Of a stretch of 8,895 bases of DNA, positions 1-5,925 are shown in pieces. Source of the stretch: Bog-756 sp052143895 (GTDB lineage Bacteria; Actinomycetota; Acidimicrobiia; Acidimicrobiales; RAAP-2); contig JBKQRT010000372.1 in the NCBI GenBank assembly GCA_052143895.1, positions 1 to 8,895 of the forward strand, in the 5' to 3' direction. Positions within the stretch are counted from its first letter, which is position 1; every line of letters begins with the position of its first letter. A program made the translations under genes and the position numbers. The notes below the pieces were generated by a model. It searched no databases. It had not been told where the DNA came from and saw only the letters and a program-made list of their open reading frames with translations.

Positions 1-54
1 GTTGTCCGCAACGCCCGGCATCGAGCCCCCCTGCCCAACGGCACCATCTGTCGC

Positions 55-552
55 TCACCGAGATTCAGCGATCCTCTTGAGCGCAGCAAGAGTGGCGGGA
101 ATCCCGGTATGCGCGTCCTCTGTGCGGTCAGCGATCTGCGCCTGGGCCTCCGCCCCGAAGCGATCCTCGAACAATGCGATGCCGCCGGGGAGGAACTCCC
201 ACGACTCCGTCACCTGCGTTCCACCCTCGACCGGGGTGAACGTGTATCCCCACCGCACTCGGTCACCTCCGACGACGAATGCGAACTCGCGGCCCCGATC
301 CGCGACGACGACCTCTGATCGTGTCTCCCAGGTCCGTTCGGGCAGCTCGTTCCACCCGGTGAACCAGGCACCCACCTCTGGGCGAGCAGCCTCGTCCCAC
401 CAGCACGCCTTGCAGACCGGGCTCCACTCTCCCATCCGGGTCACGTCGGAGACCATGTCGTACAGGTCTTCCGATGATCGGTCGATCACTATCGACTCCG
501 CGAAGGTGCGACTAGCCGTCAGCGGAGCTCTCCACAGTGCCACAACCCCCAT
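55..552 (-). CDS. SRPBCC (START/Bet v1-like) family protein
   Basis: From the chosen ATG the product has 165 residues, the usual size for a single-domain SRPBCC protein, which forms a helix-grip fold with a hydrophobic ligand cavity. The first strand (about 16-24, FAESIVIDR) leads into a helix (26-37), followed by VSDVTRMGEWSP (35-46), then a run of beta strands with GREFAFVVGG (87-96) and the TESWEF strand (115-120), and a long C-terminal helix (about 132-163). This order is typical of actinobacterial polyketide-cyclase/dehydrase-like SRPBCC proteins; the ligand cannot be predicted. No signal peptide or membrane segment is visible, so it is probably cytoplasmic. The frame stays open upstream to 744, but those residues do not look like the family. 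No clear Shine-Dalgarno precedes the ATG, and a -10-like TACAAT overlaps it, so a leaderless GTG start at 545-543 is possible. It is more than 350 bp from the upstream gene. Confidence 0.85.
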   Translation of the reverse strand: MGVVALWRAPLTASRTFAESIVIDRSSEDLYDMVSDVTRMGEWSPVCKACWWDEAARPEVGAWFTGWNELPERTWETRSEVVVADRGREFAFVVGGDRVRWGYTFTPVEGGTQVTESWEFLPGGIALFEDRFGAEAQAQIADRTEDAHTGIPATLAALKRIAESR

Positions 553-556
553 TGTA
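551..556 (-). promoter_or_regulatory. possible -10 element for the SRPBCC gene
   Basis: On the minus strand the hexamer TACAAT (plus strand ATTGTA) overlaps the annotated ATG. A GTG codon in frame lies seven bases downstream, which is where a leaderless transcript would begin. No good -35 hexamer is seen at 17 bp. The assignment rests on sequence resemblance only. Confidence 0.22.
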
Positions 557-910
557 CCGGGGTGTGGGCACACATAACGTTTCGCGAATTGACCCTCCCG
601 GCCCAGCTCGACGAGCGTGAGATTCGGCAGGGATGCGTGCGTAGAGCGGCGCTTCCCCACTATGGACGGTGTGACGCCGCATGAACACCCGGGTGTCGGT
701 GTTCCTCGTCCCGTCCCGGTGAGGATCCCCCTTCGGACGAACATGAGGCTCCGATGGACCCGGGACGGCGCGGTTAGCCGTTCGGTAGGCCCGTGTGTGA
801 CCGGCGTCCACCGACTGGCACAGGGGCACTTCTGGGACCCCCACGATACGCCCAGGGGCTCTCGGTGTTTGCCCCAGTTGCTGCGCCCGGCAAATTCGGG
901 TTACCCCACT
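553..910. other. gene-free spacer between the SRPBCC and thioredoxin-like genes
   Basis: This stretch of about 360 bp has open frames on both strands, but none reads like a known protein and none has a convincing ribosome binding site. It holds a short inverted repeat, GGGGC at 855-859 and GCCCC at 871-875 with an 11-nt loop. It lies 36 bp or more past the stop of the thioredoxin-like gene and could act as a weak terminator or mRNA-end structure, but no T tract follows it on either strand. A TGTG/CACA palindrome lies at 563-572, close to the SRPBCC start. Confidence 0.5.
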
Positions 911-1222
911 TCAGACTGCAGCTGCCTCCCAAACGGCCAGCAACAGTTGCTCCACTGTCGGCGCGCCTGCGGGACCGTCAGGTGTGCCGTACACCCGACA
1001 TGTCAATCCGAACCCACCGGACGGTGTCGGGAATGGGTCTCGACCATCAAAGCGGATCGAAGGGGATCCTGCGAATCGGCTCTCCTCTGCAGCTTCCGGA
1101 GTCTCGACGATTAGGTATTCGATCGCCTCGGACCTACCGCCAAGCGCCAGAGCCTGGCGAAGTCGTTCATCCATGACGGTCCAGTGTGGGCACCCATCGA
1201 AGTAGAGCAGTTGAACCTTCAT
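911..1222 (-). CDS. small thioredoxin-fold protein with CPHW motif
   Basis: The product has 103 residues and begins MKVQLLYFDGCPHW, the beta strand plus active-site loop of a thioredoxin-like fold, with Cys11-Pro12-His13-Trp14. The second active-site cysteine of a CxxC motif is replaced by Trp. Another cysteine, Cys75, sits in LTCRVYGTPDG. GSPSIRFDG at 52-60 contains the expected cis-proline (Pro54) followed by a strand, and PTVEQLLLAV (88-97) is the last helix. Actinobacterial relatives are usually annotated as thioredoxin family or, loosely, alkylmercury lyase-related proteins; I see no evidence of a mercury function. A one-cysteine centre suggests a glutaredoxin-like or thiol-adduct mechanism rather than dithiol exchange (inference). 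The start is decided by GGAGAAGG ending about five bases before the ATG at 1222-1220; an earlier in-frame codon at 1243 lacks this. It is soluble and downstream of the membrane protein gene by 131 bp, on the same strand. Confidence 0.85.
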   Translation of the reverse strand: MKVQLLYFDGCPHWTVMDERLRQALALGGRSEAIEYLIVETPEAAEESRFAGSPSIRFDGRDPFPTPSGGFGLTCRVYGTPDGPAGAPTVEQLLLAVWEAAAV

Positions 1223-1260
1223 GCGGACCTTCTCCACCGGCATAGCTCATCTGCTTCGCA

Positions 1261-1316
1261 GGATACGGCTTCCTTGCAGACGCTTCTACCTTCATCGGGT
1301 ATCCAAGGAAGTCCGT
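1261..1316. repeat. nested inverted repeats in the 1223-1353 spacer
   Basis: ACGGCTTCCTTG (1265-1276) pairs with CAAGGAAGTCCGT (1304-1316), 12 bp with one bulged base and a 27-nt loop. GGATAC (1261-1266) also pairs with GTATCC (1299-1304). The left arms precede both right arms, so the two pairings interlock in a pseudoknot-like order and share bases at 1265-1266 and 1304; they would compete or form a pseudoknot. The element lies between the membrane protein stop and the thioredoxin-like start. It could be a leader structure, an attenuator, a processing site or the footprint of an old insertion. It lacks a T tract and so is not a classical terminator. Confidence 0.45.
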
Positions 1317-1353
1317 GCGGGAGCACGCTTGGACCTTCGAGAGTTTGCCACCG

Positions 1354-1941
1354 TCAGACCGTCACGGCCAAGCGAAGCTCGACGCGGGCTTCGGGGCTGC
1401 CGCTGCGGTTGAGTGCGAACGTGAGGAGGCCCAGCACCGTACCGAACATGAGGTGCTCGACCGCGAAGGTCGACCACCCGACGATCTTGGCCATGTTGGT
1501 GATGACCGGCCTCGCTGCAGTGAGTTTGGCGGCGATCGGGAGGCCGATGAAGCTGGACACGACGAACACGGCTAACCCGTAGGCCATCCCGGCCGGGATC
1601 ACCAGGCTCCGGCGAAGCCGCTGGGTGATGAGCACGAAGACCATGCCGTAGGCGGCACCTGTCACCATGTGGATCATCAGCCCGAGAAAGGCGGGGCTGG
1701 CGGCGAACCAGAAGTGATCACCGGCCATCGCCTGGCTGACTGACGTCATCATCGCGTCAGGCGATCCGAGCAGCGCGGAGATGTGGAACAGCGGCGTGAA
1801 GAACCCGTGATGCTGGTAGGTCACCGAAGCAACCATGGCGAACATGGCCATCGCCATGCCGGCGACCATGCCGGCGACCATGCCGTAGATCGCACCTCGG
1901 ATTAGCAATGGGGCGGAGGACGTTCGCTCGGAAGTGGACAT
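1354..1941 (-). CDS. four-helix membrane protein of unknown function
   Basis: The product is 195 residues with about four predicted membrane helices: 17-40, 83-105, 113-136 and 157-177. The first helix carries a glycine/methionine-rich GMVAGMVAGMAMAM stretch. It is followed by TYQHHGFFTPLFH (41-53), with three histidines, and the segment between helices 1 and 2 has paired methionines at 64-65. Later features are PAFLGLMIHMVTGAAYG (83-99) and GWSTFAVEHLMFGTVLG (155-171). I do not recognise a named family; the fold resembles small unnamed actinobacterial membrane proteins. The many Met and His residues could bind a soft metal, but this is only a guess. The start is well supported by AGGAGG five to six bases before the ATG. 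It is divergent from the DUF427/sigma cluster, so the 140-160 bp between them probably carries promoters for both. The stop at 1354 leaves 131 bp before the thioredoxin-like gene, which may be co-transcribed. Confidence 0.75.
   Translation of the reverse strand: MSTSERTSSAPLLIRGAIYGMVAGMVAGMAMAMFAMVASVTYQHHGFFTPLFHISALLGSPDAMMTSVSQAMAGDHFWFAASPAFLGLMIHMVTGAAYGMVFVLITQRLRRSLVIPAGMAYGLAVFVVSSFIGLPIAAKLTAARPVITNMAKIVGWSTFAVEHLMFGTVLGLLTFALNRSGSPEARVELRLAVTV
1858..1881 (-). repeat. two tandem copies of a 12-bp unit inside the membrane protein gene
   Basis: The plus-strand unit GCCGGCGACCAT occurs exactly twice in a row (1858-1869 and 1870-1881). On the minus strand it encodes the repeated tetrapeptide MVAG in helix 1. 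Because it is in frame and keeps a GxxxG-like helix-packing pattern, it looks like a small in-frame duplication that the protein tolerates. Confidence 0.8.
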
Positions 1942-2083
1942 TGAGGCCTCCTGTGGTCACAGCCAGGCCGAACGCCTGACAAGAGGAGAACCCGCCAGCA
2001 CGCGCCGTTCCTTCCGCATTCTTTGATGCGTGGATCGGGCGATGAAGATGGAAGGATTGAGTCGTGGAGCGGGTTTCCCAACC
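1942..2083. promoter_or_regulatory. divergent intergenic region with short palindromes
   Basis: This spacer separates the minus-strand membrane protein gene from the plus-strand DUF427/sigma cluster. It contains CTGTG-GT-CACAG (1951-1962), CAGGC-cgaac-GCCTG (1964-1978) and CGCAT-ttcttt... ATGCG (arms 2015-2019 and 2026-2030). On the minus strand TTGTCA (1977-1982) resembles a -35 box, but the hexamer 17 bp further is not a good -10. No convincing ECF-type promoter with correct spacing was found. It most likely holds both promoters, but the exact sites cannot be fixed. Confidence 0.35.
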
Positions 2084-2437
2084 ATGAAGAACGAACTCCG
2101 TCCGATGCAGGCGATCTGGAACGGCACCGTCATTGCCGAGAGCGATGACACAGTGAGTGTCGAAGGGAACTACTACTTCCCGCTCGAATCCGTGCGGCCC
2201 GGGACCCTCACTGTTACGAGGATGCGCACCCTCTGCCCCTGGAAGGGAATCGCCAGCTACTACAACGTCACGACCCGCGGCACGATCAACCACAATGCCG
2301 CCTGGACTTACCGGCATCCGAGTCCCTTCGCCCGGAGGGTCAGGAACCGAGTGGCTTTCTGGCAGGGAGTCCAGCTCAGCCCTGCACCAGGAGGCCTTCC
2401 CGTACCACGGACAGCCCGACAGGGCGAGCGTGCCTGA
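2084..2437 (+). CDS. DUF427 domain protein
   Basis: The segment from the ATG at 2105 (MQAIWNGTVIAESDDTVSV) matches the DUF427 pattern: an IWNG-type first strand, a G-N-x-YFP motif (21-26), CPWKG (44-48), ASYY (50-53), AAW (65-67) and VAFWQGV (83-89), counting from 2105. DUF427 is a small beta-rich domain of unknown biochemical role, common in Actinobacteria. The start is uncertain: ATG at 2084 adds seven residues, and neither ATG has a good ribosome binding site; 2105 gives the family's usual N-terminus. Residues 31-41 (PGTLTVTRMRT) differ from the usual acidic, Tyr-containing segment, though the length is kept. The last 19 residues, after VQL, are Pro/Arg-rich and probably outside the domain. 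The stop lies 8 nt inside the sigma factor gene, which points to translational coupling and possibly a shared role. Confidence 0.8.
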   Translation: MKNELRPMQAIWNGTVIAESDDTVSVEGNYYFPLESVRPGTLTVTRMRTLCPWKGIASYYNVTTRGTINHNAAWTYRHPSPFARRVRNRVAFWQGVQLSPAPGGLPVPRTARQGERA

Positions 2438-3002
2438 CCCGTCACCCCTTACTTCATCTAGACTGCCCCAGGTTGCAGTTGTCCGCTTCGATGCTGTCGT
2501 CCTCCCCGAAATCGATGTCCTCTACCGGGTGGCACGTTCGATCACCGGGAACGCCGACGATGCTGAGGACCTGGTCCAAGAAACCCTCCTCCGTGCCTTC
2601 CGGGGCTTGGCGACGTTCGACGGCGAACACTCCCGTGCGTGGCTACTCACCATCATGCGCAACGCCAACATCAATAGCCACCGTCGACAGCGGCCGGCGC
2701 TTCTTCACGACCCCGACGACAGGGACGACCGCTCCGATTCCAGGTCCCCAGTAGCCCCGAGTGCAGAGGACGTGGTCTCCGAATCCTGGGTCGATGATCG
2801 GATTGACGCGGCCGTGGACGGACTCCCGCCGCGATTGCGCCAGGCAATGCAGCTCGTCGATATCGACCGACTTACATACGACGAAGCAGCTGCCGTCCTG
2901 GGCATCCCATCGGGCACCGTGATGAGCCGGCTGCATCGTGCCCGACGTCGAGTCCGTGATCGTCTTGCACACCACGCCGACCTTGGAGGCACGACACCAT
3001 GA
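2430..3002 (+). CDS. ECF (sigma-70 family, group 4) RNA polymerase sigma factor
   Basis: From the GTG at 2430 the product is 190 residues, normal for an ECF sigma factor. Region 2 spans about 25-88, with the core-binding DAEDLVQETLLRAFRG (44-59) and the -10-recognising SRAWLLTIMRNANINSHRR (68-86). A poorly conserved acidic linker (about 90-118) follows, then region 4 (about 120-180) with LPPRLRQAM (132-140) and the helix-turn-helix YDEAAAVLGIPSGTVMSRLH (150-169), which binds the -35 element. The overall look is that of the SigR/SigH-like group controlled by zinc anti-sigma factors. The frame stays open upstream to 2157, but that part overlaps DUF427 and lacks sigma homology. The GTG overlaps the DUF427 stop by 8 nt and has AGGG five bases before it. 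Its own stop overlaps the anti-sigma start as ATGA. It should act in the cytoplasm, held inactive by the next gene's product. Confidence 0.92.
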   Translation: MPDPSPLTSSRLPQVAVVRFDAVVLPEIDVLYRVARSITGNADDAEDLVQETLLRAFRGLATFDGEHSRAWLLTIMRNANINSHRRQRPALLHDPDDRDDRSDSRSPVAPSAEDVVSESWVDDRIDAAVDGLPPRLRQAMQLVDIDRLTYDEAAAVLGIPSGTVMSRLHRARRRVRDRLAHHADLGGTTP

Positions 3003-3286
3003 ACCTGACGTCGATGGTCCATCTCGACATGTTCCGAAAGAAGGGCGGCGTGACCTGCCTTCAGGTGGCACGCATCCTTCAGCGGTACCTGGACGATCAG
3101 CTCGACGAGGGAGCGGCAGCGCAGGTGGCAGACCACCTCGACGAGTGTCGGCGTTGCGGACTCGACGCCGAGTCCTACCGGGAAGTCAAGGTGGCTCTCG
3201 CTAGCCGGGCACGACCTCCGAGCCCAGATCAAGTGAAGCGGCTCTCCTCTTTCGTGGCCGAGCTCGTCTCAGATGGCAATGGCTGA
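2999..3286 (+). CDS. soluble zinc-binding anti-sigma factor (ZAS, zf-HC2 type)
   Basis: The product is 95 residues with no membrane segment. It has the ZAS signature His46-x3-Cys50-x2-Cys53 (HLDECRRC), with Cys20 lying 26 residues before His46. The four residues have the same spacing as the zinc site of the redox-sensing RsrA of Streptomyces (about C11, H37, C41, C44). Helices around LQVARILQRYLDDQLDEG (21-38) and AAAQVADHLD (39-48) would wrap the sigma factor, as in known ZAS complexes. In that family oxidation forms a disulfide, expels zinc and frees the sigma factor; the same behaviour is inferred here. Some ZAS proteins are not redox-responsive, so the signal (oxidant, thiol-reactive compound or metal) is open. 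The ATG overlaps the sigma stop (ATGA). Inner in-frame starts exist at M6 and M11, but the coupled first ATG is preferred. Confidence 0.9.
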   Translation: MNLTSMVHLDMFRKKGGVTCLQVARILQRYLDDQLDEGAAAQVADHLDECRRCGLDAESYREVKVALASRARPPSPDQVKRLSSFVAELVSDGNG

Positions 3287-3507
3287 TGCAGTACGTCATC
3301 GGATCGGTTCTCGCCCAGGCAACTTTGGCATTGGCTATCGGCGCTATCACCGGCCGGGTAAGGATTCAGTCCTGTTGCGCCCCGGGTGACCCGTCACGTG
3401 ATCGACGGACGCGGATCGAGCACGAGGGTCAAGCGACAGGAAGCCAAGGAGCCGCTCCGACTGATGATGCTTCGATCACTTGGCGACCAAGGCTCCTTCA
3501 GCTCTGA
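3286..3507 (+). CDS. possible small membrane peptide with Cys-Cys motif
   Basis: The frame starts at an ATG that shares one base with the anti-sigma stop (TGATG), continuing the overlapping pattern of the cluster. The 73-residue product begins with a probable membrane helix (about 4-22, VIGSVLAQATLALAIGAIT), then a basic stretch and RIQSCCAPGDPSRDRR (26-41) with adjacent Cys30-Cys31. After about residue 45 the sequence is low in family character and may be a chance extension; the original stop may have been lost. I do not recognise a named family. The Cys pair near the membrane could bind a metal or be a thiol sensor, but this is inference. If real, it is the fourth gene of the cluster; if not, the mRNA simply ends here. 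Confidence 0.45.
   Translation: MQYVIGSVLAQATLALAIGAITGRVRIQSCCAPGDPSRDRRTRIEHEGQATGSQGAAPTDDASITWRPRLLQL
3446..3498 (+). terminator. weak hairpin near the end of the sigma/anti-sigma cluster
   Basis: AAGGAGCC (3446-3453) and GGCTCCTT (3491-3498) form a perfect 8-bp stem with a 37-nt loop. It lies just before the stop of the possible fourth gene and is not followed by a T tract, so a classical intrinsic terminator is not shown. It may be a 3' end stabilising structure or coincidence. Confidence 0.25.
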
Positions 3508-3647
3508 CCTGAGTCCACCTGCCCCCGAACTCTGCCGGTTCCGGGATCGATACCTGGTCCGGTGCTGAGCCACATGCTCACTCGAGCAAGCGGTTCAGAT
3601 CGCTCCATGTGCCCGTAGGTCGATCCCCGGCGGGCGCCCCTTGGAAA
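3508..3647. other. gene-free spacer before the transposase remnant
   Basis: No intact gene, RNA gene or clear repeat is seen. The three plus frames are all broken by stops. Part of it, from about 3610, may be further decayed transposase sequence, but the residues are too scrambled to align by eye. Confidence 0.4.
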
Positions 3648-3932
3648 CTGGTCGCCTTCCACCAACACGCCGCCGAGCCCACATCCCCGAGCTAACCCGT
3701 TTGGCCAAAACCATCTCCACGTGGGAGACCGAGATCCTCAGCTACCACGTACGCCGATCTCGAGTGGGCCAACAGAGGCCCAGAACCTCATTGCCGAGAA
3801 GCTTCGAAGGATCGGGCACGGAATGCACAACTTCGAGAACCATCGACTCAGGTTGTTGCTCCACTCGGGGTTGCATGGAACACTCCGTCGACTGCTCCAA
3901 TCAGAGGCCGCCACCCACGCCTCATCGCTTAA
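3648..3932 (+). pseudogene. decayed C-terminal remnant of an ISL3-family transposase
   Basis: Joining frames gives the typical end of an ISL3 (DDE-type) transposase. LVAFHQHAAE (3648-3677) is in one frame. HIPELTRLAKTISTWETEIL (3680-3739, continuing SYH to 3748) is in the next. ISSGPTEAQNL (3757-3789) and then EKLRRIGHGMHNFENHRLRL, ending LLLHSG at 3870, are in a third. GVAWNTPSTAPIRGRHPRLIA plus a TAA (3867-3932) return to the first frame. The family normally reads about LLLHCGVxW; here CACTCGGGG looks like CACTGCGGGG with one G lost, explaining HSG and the shift. Only about 95 of some 400 or more residues are present, so the element is 5'-truncated as well as frameshifted and cannot transpose. 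No terminal inverted repeat was recognised. It converges on sppA, with its stop 31 bp from the sppA stop. Confidence 0.8.
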
Positions 3933-3963
3933 AGCCACCTTAAACTGGGGACGGTGAAGGTCG

Positions 3964-5844
3964 CTACCGTATGAGCCAGTCCTCCGGTTCGGATTCCATC
4001 TGCAGTTCGCCTTGCGTATAGGCGAGACCAAGCTGAGCAGCGAACCGGCCGATGCGTCCAGTGGCTGCGACGAGGCCCTTCACCGTCGCCCTCAGGTCGT
4101 CGCTGCTGTCCGTGTTCGCTCCCCGTAGGCGAGCGAGTGGATTGAGCTTCTTTGGAAAGGGCTTCATGCGCAGCCGGGCCTCCGGTGCGATGGAAGCCAG
4201 CTCGCGAGCGAGACGCAGAGCCTCCGGAAAGCCACCGAGCTCGTCGACGAGCCCGATATCGTGCGCATCCTCCCCTGTCCAGATCCGACCCCGGGCGATC
4301 TGGTGAACTCGATCTGGTGGAATCTTGCGCCCTTCCGCCACCCTGGCGACAAACGTGTCGTAGATGGCGTCAATGGTCTTTGACAACCGTTCCTGTTCGG
4401 TGCCGCTGAACCCCCGGTTAGAGGAGCCCACGAGGGCGTTTGCGTTCGTGTGCACCTCATCGACGTCGATGCCGATCCTCTCCTTGGCGTTGGCCAGGAC
4501 TATCTTGCCCGCAACGACCCCGATGGAACCGGTGATCGAACCCGGCTGAGCGACGATCCGGTCAGCGCCAACTGCGATGTAATAGCCACCCGAGCCAGCG
4601 ACGTTGCCCATGGTCACGATGATCGGCTTGCCGGCGTCTCGGGCCAGCAGCATTTCGTGCCAGATCGTGTCGGAGGCAACCGCAGATCCTCCCGGGCTAT
4701 TGACCCGCATCACGATGGCACGCACCCGTCGATCGGCTGCTGCTTGTCGTATGGCCTCGCCAGTGCCGTCGGCGGTGATCTGGTCGGATCCGGTCAGGGG
4801 GTTGGGAGCGGAGCGGCGCCGCCTAATCGCACCCGTGGCCGTAATGACCGCCACGGTGCCCACCTTGCCCTTGCCGGAAGAAGGGCGCACCCGTTTCGCG
4901 TACTTATGAAGGAAAAAAAGCGACGCTCCTTCGCCGGCCCGCTCCTTCGCATGCGCAACGGCTTGGTCTCGATACCCGAGGACGTCAACGAGCCCGATCT
5001 CCTTCGCCTCGTCGGCCAGGAACGGCCCCGTGTCAGCCAGCTGGGCAACCTCGCCGGGCGTCATTCCCCGCGACTCGGCTACACCGGCTGTGATCTGGCC
5101 GAACTGCGAGTCAAGGATGCGCTGTGTCTGCTCGCGCTCGGGCTCAGACATTCCGGTACGGAGAAATTGGCTCGCCGCGCTTTTGTACTCATGACGGAAT
5201 TCGAAGATCGGTTCGACGCCGACGCGATCGAGGGTGCGGCGGACGAAGTTCTTCTCCCGGGCAAGTCCGACGAATGCGACCCCGCCGGTTGGCTGGAGAA
5301 TGATCTCGTCGCACGCACTCGCAAGGTAGTAGGAACCGTTCCCGCCGCAGAGCTCACCGAAGGTGTCGGCGAAGGCCACCGCAAACTTTCCCGCTTGCCG
5401 AAACCGTAAGATTGCGTCGCGAATCTCCTGGATCTGGGCGAGACCACCCGCCTCGAATCTGACGTCGACCAACAGCCCGACGACGTGCTTGTCCACCCCT
5501 GCCCGTTCGAGTGCCTCAACTGTCTCGCACAGGGTAAGAGGCGTTCGGACACCCAGGGTCCGGGTCCCAAGGGTCGCTCTTCCCGCCTCCGGTGGCAGGG
5601 TCGCGAGGTCGAGCTCGAGGACGGTTCCAGGGGCAATCCGTCGGCCCATCAGCCCACACAACACCCCAAGGGCAACAAGCCCCACTACCGCTGCGGCCAC
5701 TACTTCAACAAACCCGCTCACATGGTGGGCTAATCGGACCCCGGCGATCCCGAGACTCAGCGTCAGTCCAACAACGAGGATGAAAACGGCAACGCTGAAG
5801 AACAGCTTGCGCAGGCCGTACAGCCGCGATTCGATCATTGTCAC
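3964..5844 (-). CDS. sppA: signal peptide peptidase SppA, 67K type (peptidase S49)
   Basis: The product has 626 residues and the two S49 domains of long-form SppA, a membrane-bound serine protease that cuts leftover signal peptides. Residues 14-36 and 43-67 are hydrophobic, giving two N-terminal membrane helices. The N-terminal S49 domain (about 75-310) holds the catalytic lysine Lys221 in EYKSAASQF. The C-terminal domain (about 325-550) holds the nucleophile Ser418 in GNVAGSGGYY, preceded by RVNSPGGS (380-387) and followed by GSITGSIGV (436-444). This matches the Lys/Ser dyad of E. coli SppA (K209/S409). The C-terminal tail (about 560-626) is less conserved. GGAGG precedes the GTG at 5844 by about nine bases, so the GTG is preferred over the ATG six bases on. 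The gene stands alone; a -10-like TAGGAT lies upstream. Nothing catalytic is missing. Confidence 0.95.
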   Translation of the reverse strand: MTMIESRLYGLRKLFFSVAVFILVVGLTLSLGIAGVRLAHHVSGFVEVVAAAVVGLVALGVLCGLMGRRIAPGTVLELDLATLPPEAGRATLGTRTLGVRTPLTLCETVEALERAGVDKHVVGLLVDVRFEAGGLAQIQEIRDAILRFRQAGKFAVAFADTFGELCGGNGSYYLASACDEIILQPTGGVAFVGLAREKNFVRRTLDRVGVEPIFEFRHEYKSAASQFLRTGMSEPEREQTQRILDSQFGQITAGVAESRGMTPGEVAQLADTGPFLADEAKEIGLVDVLGYRDQAVAHAKERAGEGASLFFLHKYAKRVRPSSGKGKVGTVAVITATGAIRRRRSAPNPLTGSDQITADGTGEAIRQAAADRRVRAIVMRVNSPGGSAVASDTIWHEMLLARDAGKPIIVTMGNVAGSGGYYIAVGADRIVAQPGSITGSIGVVAGKIVLANAKERIGIDVDEVHTNANALVGSSNRGFSGTEQERLSKTIDAIYDTFVARVAEGRKIPPDRVHQIARGRIWTGEDAHDIGLVDELGGFPEALRLARELASIAPEARLRMKPFPKKLNPLARLRGANTDSSDDLRATVKGLVAATGRIGRFAAQLGLAYTQGELQMESEPEDWLIR

Positions 5845-5893
5845 GAGATTTCACCTCCGCGCCGGCGACCGGGCAGCGACGACGTGACTGCGC

Positions 5894-5899
5894 ATCCTA
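5894..5899 (-). promoter_or_regulatory. possible -10 element of sppA
   Basis: TAGGAT on the minus strand lies 50 bp before the sppA GTG, giving a plausible leader of about 40 nt that includes the GGAGG ribosome binding site. No recognisable -35 box is found at 16-18 bp, so support is weak. Confidence 0.28.
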
Positions 5900-5925
5900 G
5901 GGCCATGCATCTTCTCCCGCCCGCT

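Noticed and set aside
1..54. Possible further gene past the SRPBCC stop
   Set aside because: The stretch is too short and shows no motif or start with a ribosome binding site.
2..577. 191-residue plus-strand frame
   Set aside because: It is the antisense shadow of the SRPBCC gene; its product is Ser/Thr/Pro-rich with no family resemblance.
1985..2013. GAACCC followed by CGTT as an ECF-type autoregulated promoter for the sigma cluster
   Set aside because: The gap between the two boxes is about 13 bp, shorter than the 16-17 bp usual for ECF promoters.
4450..5409. 319-residue open frame on the plus strand
   Set aside because: It lies wholly antisense to sppA, whose protein matches SppA along its length. 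The plus-strand product has no recognisable domain; it is a GC-rich shadow frame.
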